Assembly (NCBI GenBank): GCA_016718565.1
Contig: JADKCZ010000002.1
Location: forward strand, 124,001-188,000
Direction of reading: 5' to 3'
From: Anaeromyxobacter sp.
GTDB taxonomy: Bacteria > Myxococcota > Myxococcia > Myxococcales > Anaeromyxobacteraceae
DNA length: 64,000 bases
Part shown: one piece after another, positions 61,896-64,000 of the stretch
Position numbering within the stretch: position 1 is the stretch's first letter
Layout of the letters: the number at the start of each line of letters is the position of its first letter
The notes under the pieces: generated by a model
Database searches by the model: none
Seen by the model: the letters and a program-made list of their open reading frames with translations, nothing else
Told to the model about the DNA's origin: nothing
Position numbers and translations under genes: made by a program

Positions 61896-61908
61896 GGTGC
61901 CTCCCGCC

Positions 61909-63438
61909 TCACACCGGGGTGACGCCGTGCTTGCGGCCGGCCGGCGGCTGGTAGCCCTCGGCGTAGAGCCGGTAGCGCCGCACCAGCTCCTGGCGCAGCC
62001 CGTCGCCGGGCACCACCGCGTCCACCACCAGCTCGCTGGCCAGCTTGAGCAGGTCGATGTCCTCGCGGTACTCGTCCCGCAGCGCCGCCACGTAGGCGGC
62101 CCGCTCCGCCTCGGGCCGCTCCTGGATCTTGTTGTAGTAGACCGCGTTGACGGCGGCCTCCGGCCCCATCACCGCGATCATGGCCTGGGGCAGCGCCAGG
62201 GTGGCCGAGGGGGCGAAGCCCGGGCCGTCCATGGCGTAGAGCCCGGCCCCGTAGGCCTTGCGGACCACCACGCAGATGCGCGGCACGGTGGCCTCCGAGA
62301 CCGCGCTGATCATCTTGGCCCCGGAGCGGATGATGCCGGCCCGCTCCACCTTGGTGCCGATCATGAAGCCCGGCACGTCGGCCAGGTAGAGGAGCGGCAC
62401 GTTGAAGGCGTCGCACAGCCAGACGAAGCGGGCCGCCTTGTCGGCCGAGTCCGGGAAGAGCACCGCCCCCTTCACCTTGGGCTGGCTGGCCACCAGGCCC
62501 ACCACCCGGCCGTCCAGCCGGGCCAGGCCGGTCACCAGCTCCCCGGCCCAGAGCCGCTTGACCTCCAGGAAGGAGCCCTCGTCCACCAGCGCCTCCACCA
62601 GCTCCAGCACGTCGAAGGGGCGGTTCTGGTCGGCCGGCACCAGCGCCTCGATGGACCGGGCCCCGGGCCGGGGCGGGCGCGGCGGCGCTGCCGGCGGCAG
62701 CTCGCGGCAGCTGCGCGGCAGCATGCCGAACCAGCGCCGCGCCAGGTCCAGCGCCTCGGCCTCGGTCTTCACCAGGAAGTCCCCGCAGCCGGACACGCTG
62801 CAGTGCATGCGGGCCCCGCCCAGCTCCTCCAGCGAGACCTTCTCGCCGATGACCATCTCGGCCATGCGCGGCGAGCCCAGGTACATGGAGGCGTTGCCCT
62901 CCACCATGATCACCACGTCGCAGAAGGCCGGGATGTAGGCGCCGCCGGCCGCCGAGGGGCCGAAGAGCAGGCAGACCTGCGGCACCAGGCCGGAGAGGTG
63001 CACCTGGTTGTGGAAGATGCGCCCGGCGCCGCGCCGGCCCGGGAACATCTCCACCTGGTCGGTGATGCGCGCCCCGGCCGAGTCCACCAGGTAGAAGAGC
63101 GGCAGGCGCTGGGCCGCCGCCACCTCCTGCACCCGCAGGATCTTCTCCACCGTGCGGGCGCCCCAGGAGCCGGCCTTGACGGTCGAGTCGTTGGCCATCA
63201 CCGCCACCGCCCGGCCCTCGATGGTGCCCAGGCCGGTCACCACGCCGTCGGCCGGCAGGTCGTGATCCAGGGCGTTGGCCAGCGCCCCGTCCTCCACCAG
63301 CGAGCCCGGGTCGAGCAGCAGCGCCAGCCGCTCCCGCGCGAAGAGCTTCCCCTGCTCCCGGTTCTTCTGGTGGTACCGCTCCGCGCCGCCGCGGGCCACC
63401 CGCGCCAGCTCCGCCTTCAGCCCCTCGTCGCGCTCCAT
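61909..63438 (-). CDS. Acyl-CoA carboxylase beta (carboxyltransferase) subunit
   Basis: 509 residues, a biotin-dependent carboxyltransferase of the PccB/MccB type. N-terminal half: AVMANDSTVKAGSWGARTVE, SAGARITDQVEMFPGRRGAG, GPSAAGGAYIPAFCDVVIMV (acyl-CoA pocket). C-terminal half: RSIEALVPADQNRPFDVLEL, LVTGLARLDGRVVGLVASQP, LADVPGFMIGTKVERAGIIR. It could serve propionyl-CoA or methylcrotonyl-CoA carboxylase; the flanking genes favour the leucine pathway and meaB favours propionate, and I leave it open. The biotin subunit is not seen and may lie beyond the window edge. Stop of this gene and start of the next are 13 bp apart. Confidence 0.9.
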   Translation of the reverse strand: MERDEGLKAELARVARGGAERYHQKNREQGKLFARERLALLLDPGSLVEDGALANALDHDLPADGVVTGLGTIEGRAVAVMANDSTVKAGSWGARTVEKILRVQEVAAAQRLPLFYLVDSAGARITDQVEMFPGRRGAGRIFHNQVHLSGLVPQVCLLFGPSAAGGAYIPAFCDVVIMVEGNASMYLGSPRMAEMVIGEKVSLEELGGARMHCSVSGCGDFLVKTEAEALDLARRWFGMLPRSCRELPPAAPPRPPRPGARSIEALVPADQNRPFDVLELVEALVDEGSFLEVKRLWAGELVTGLARLDGRVVGLVASQPKVKGAVLFPDSADKAARFVWLCDAFNVPLLYLADVPGFMIGTKVERAGIIRSGAKMISAVSEATVPRICVVVRKAYGAGLYAMDGPGFAPSATLALPQAMIAVMGPEAAVNAVYYNKIQERPEAERAAYVAALRDEYREDIDLLKLASELVVDAVVPGDGLRQELVRRYRLYAEGYQPPAGRKHGVTPV

Positions 63439-63451
63439 CAGGCCTCCTCGC

Positions 63452-64000
63452 CTACTCGCCGGTGAAGACCGGCGGCCGCTTCTCCGCGAAGGCCCGCAGC
63501 GCCTCCTGCCGGTCCTGGGTGGGCAGGCAGGCCTGGTAGAGCCGGTGCTCCAGGTCGAGCGCCTCGGCCAGCGGCAGGTGCCGCCCCTCGGCCACCGCCC
63601 GCTTGGCCTGCCGGAGCGAGACCGGCGCGTTGGCGGCCACCCGGCGCGCCAGCGCCAGGGCCTCCTCGCCGAGCCGCGCCGCCGGCGCCACCGCGGTGAC
63701 CAGCCCCATGGCCAGCGCCTCGGCCGCGCCCACCCGGCGCCCCGTCAGGATGAGATCCAGGGCCCGCCCGGCCCCGATGAGCCGCGGCAGCCGCTGCGTC
63801 CCGCCGCCCCCGGGGATGATGCCCAGGCCCACCTCCGGCAGGCCCATGAGGGCGCCCTCGGCGGCCACCCGGAGGTCGCAGGCCAGCGCCAGCTCCAGCC
63901 CCCCGCCCAGGGCCGCGCCGTTGAGCGCCGCCACCACCACCTGCGGCAGCGCCTCCAGCCCGTCGAGCAGGGCGCGCAGGGCGCGGTGGAAGTCGGCCAC
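63452..64000 (-). CDS. Enoyl-CoA hydratase-family protein, 3' part (5' end beyond window)
   Basis: 182 residues are visible; the gene continues past position 64000, so its start is not seen. The segment ALNGAALGGGLELALACDLR matches the crotonase oxyanion region with the first Glu (GGGLELAL), and GLPEVGLGIIPGGGGTQRLP carries the second. Both catalytic glutamates are present, so hydratase activity is likely (methylglutaconyl-CoA hydratase if the leucine pathway is right). FTGE ends 13 bp before the carboxyltransferase gene in the same direction. Confidence 0.9.
   Translation of the reverse strand: MADFHRALRALLDGLEALPQVVVAALNGAALGGGLELALACDLRVAAEGALMGLPEVGLGIIPGGGGTQRLPRLIGAGRALDLILTGRRVGAAEALAMGLVTAVAPAARLGEEALALARRVAANAPVSLRQAKRAVAEGRHLPLAEALDLEHRLYQACLPTQDRQEALRAFAEKRPPVFTGE

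Overview
The window reads as chromosomal DNA of a very GC-rich bacterium, most likely a myxobacterium close to Anaeromyxobacter. This is inference from the extreme G/C bias at third codon positions, the many GTG starts, the long Pro/Ala-rich protein extensions and the gene content; no rRNA or marker gene settles it. I see no tRNA, rRNA, CRISPR array, insertion sequence or prophage. Coding density is high and many neighbours overlap by ATGA or GTGA, which implies translational coupling.

Layout. 1-4856 (+): scpA (partial), scpB, an RluB/RsuA-type pseudouridine synthase with a long Arg/Gly tail, and a HEAT-repeat lipoprotein that seems to use a CTG start. 4938-6725 (+): a tandem cyclic-nucleotide-binding protein. 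6727-9784 (-): an ECF sigma factor, its zinc-binding anti-sigma and an unusual chimeric envelope protein (secretin-type N-domains, bactofilin-like repeats, membrane helices). 9919-15491: an anion permease, rtcA, corA, a small lipoprotein, an Mrp/ApbC ATPase and a small unknown protein. 15700-20593: a poly-HAMP chemoreceptor facing a GAF histidine kinase. 20693-24719 (+): hydroxyacyl-CoA dehydrogenase, enoyl-CoA hydratase and two acyl-CoA dehydrogenases, a compact beta-oxidation/butyrate operon. 24750-29213: ribA, a MerR regulator beside strong palindromes, a DUF457-type membrane protein, a CoA-binding protein and a POT peptide transporter broken by a frameshift. 29413-39873 (+): a Vgb-like lipoprotein, a membrane histidine kinase, a transglutaminase-like protein, a lipoprotein carrying palindromic repeats and a tricorn-type protease.

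39936-50992 (-) is the most distinctive block: a five-gene operon with a 1960-residue Tat-exported multicopper oxidase, a YVTN beta-propeller protein, a cytochrome c/periplasmic-binding fusion, a SurA-like chaperone and an anchored protein. It resembles in outline the mofABC manganese-oxidase locus and is my best candidate for an undescribed system.

51288-58377 (-) is housekeeping: Nudix hydrolase, bamB, yfgM-like, der, era, two cyclophilins and rnc. 58388-64000 (-) carries meaB, an unknown protein, an acyl-CoA dehydrogenase, an acyl-CoA carboxyltransferase and a partial enoyl-CoA hydratase, fitting branched- or odd-chain acyl-CoA catabolism.

Two cross-cutting signals deserve attention. First, about nine genes have a TANNNT (-10-like) hexamer only 5-12 nt before the start codon and no Shine-Dalgarno, suggesting leaderless mRNAs. 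Second, one family of GC-rich palindromic repeats is inserted in frame in two unrelated genes, a lipoprotein and RNase III.
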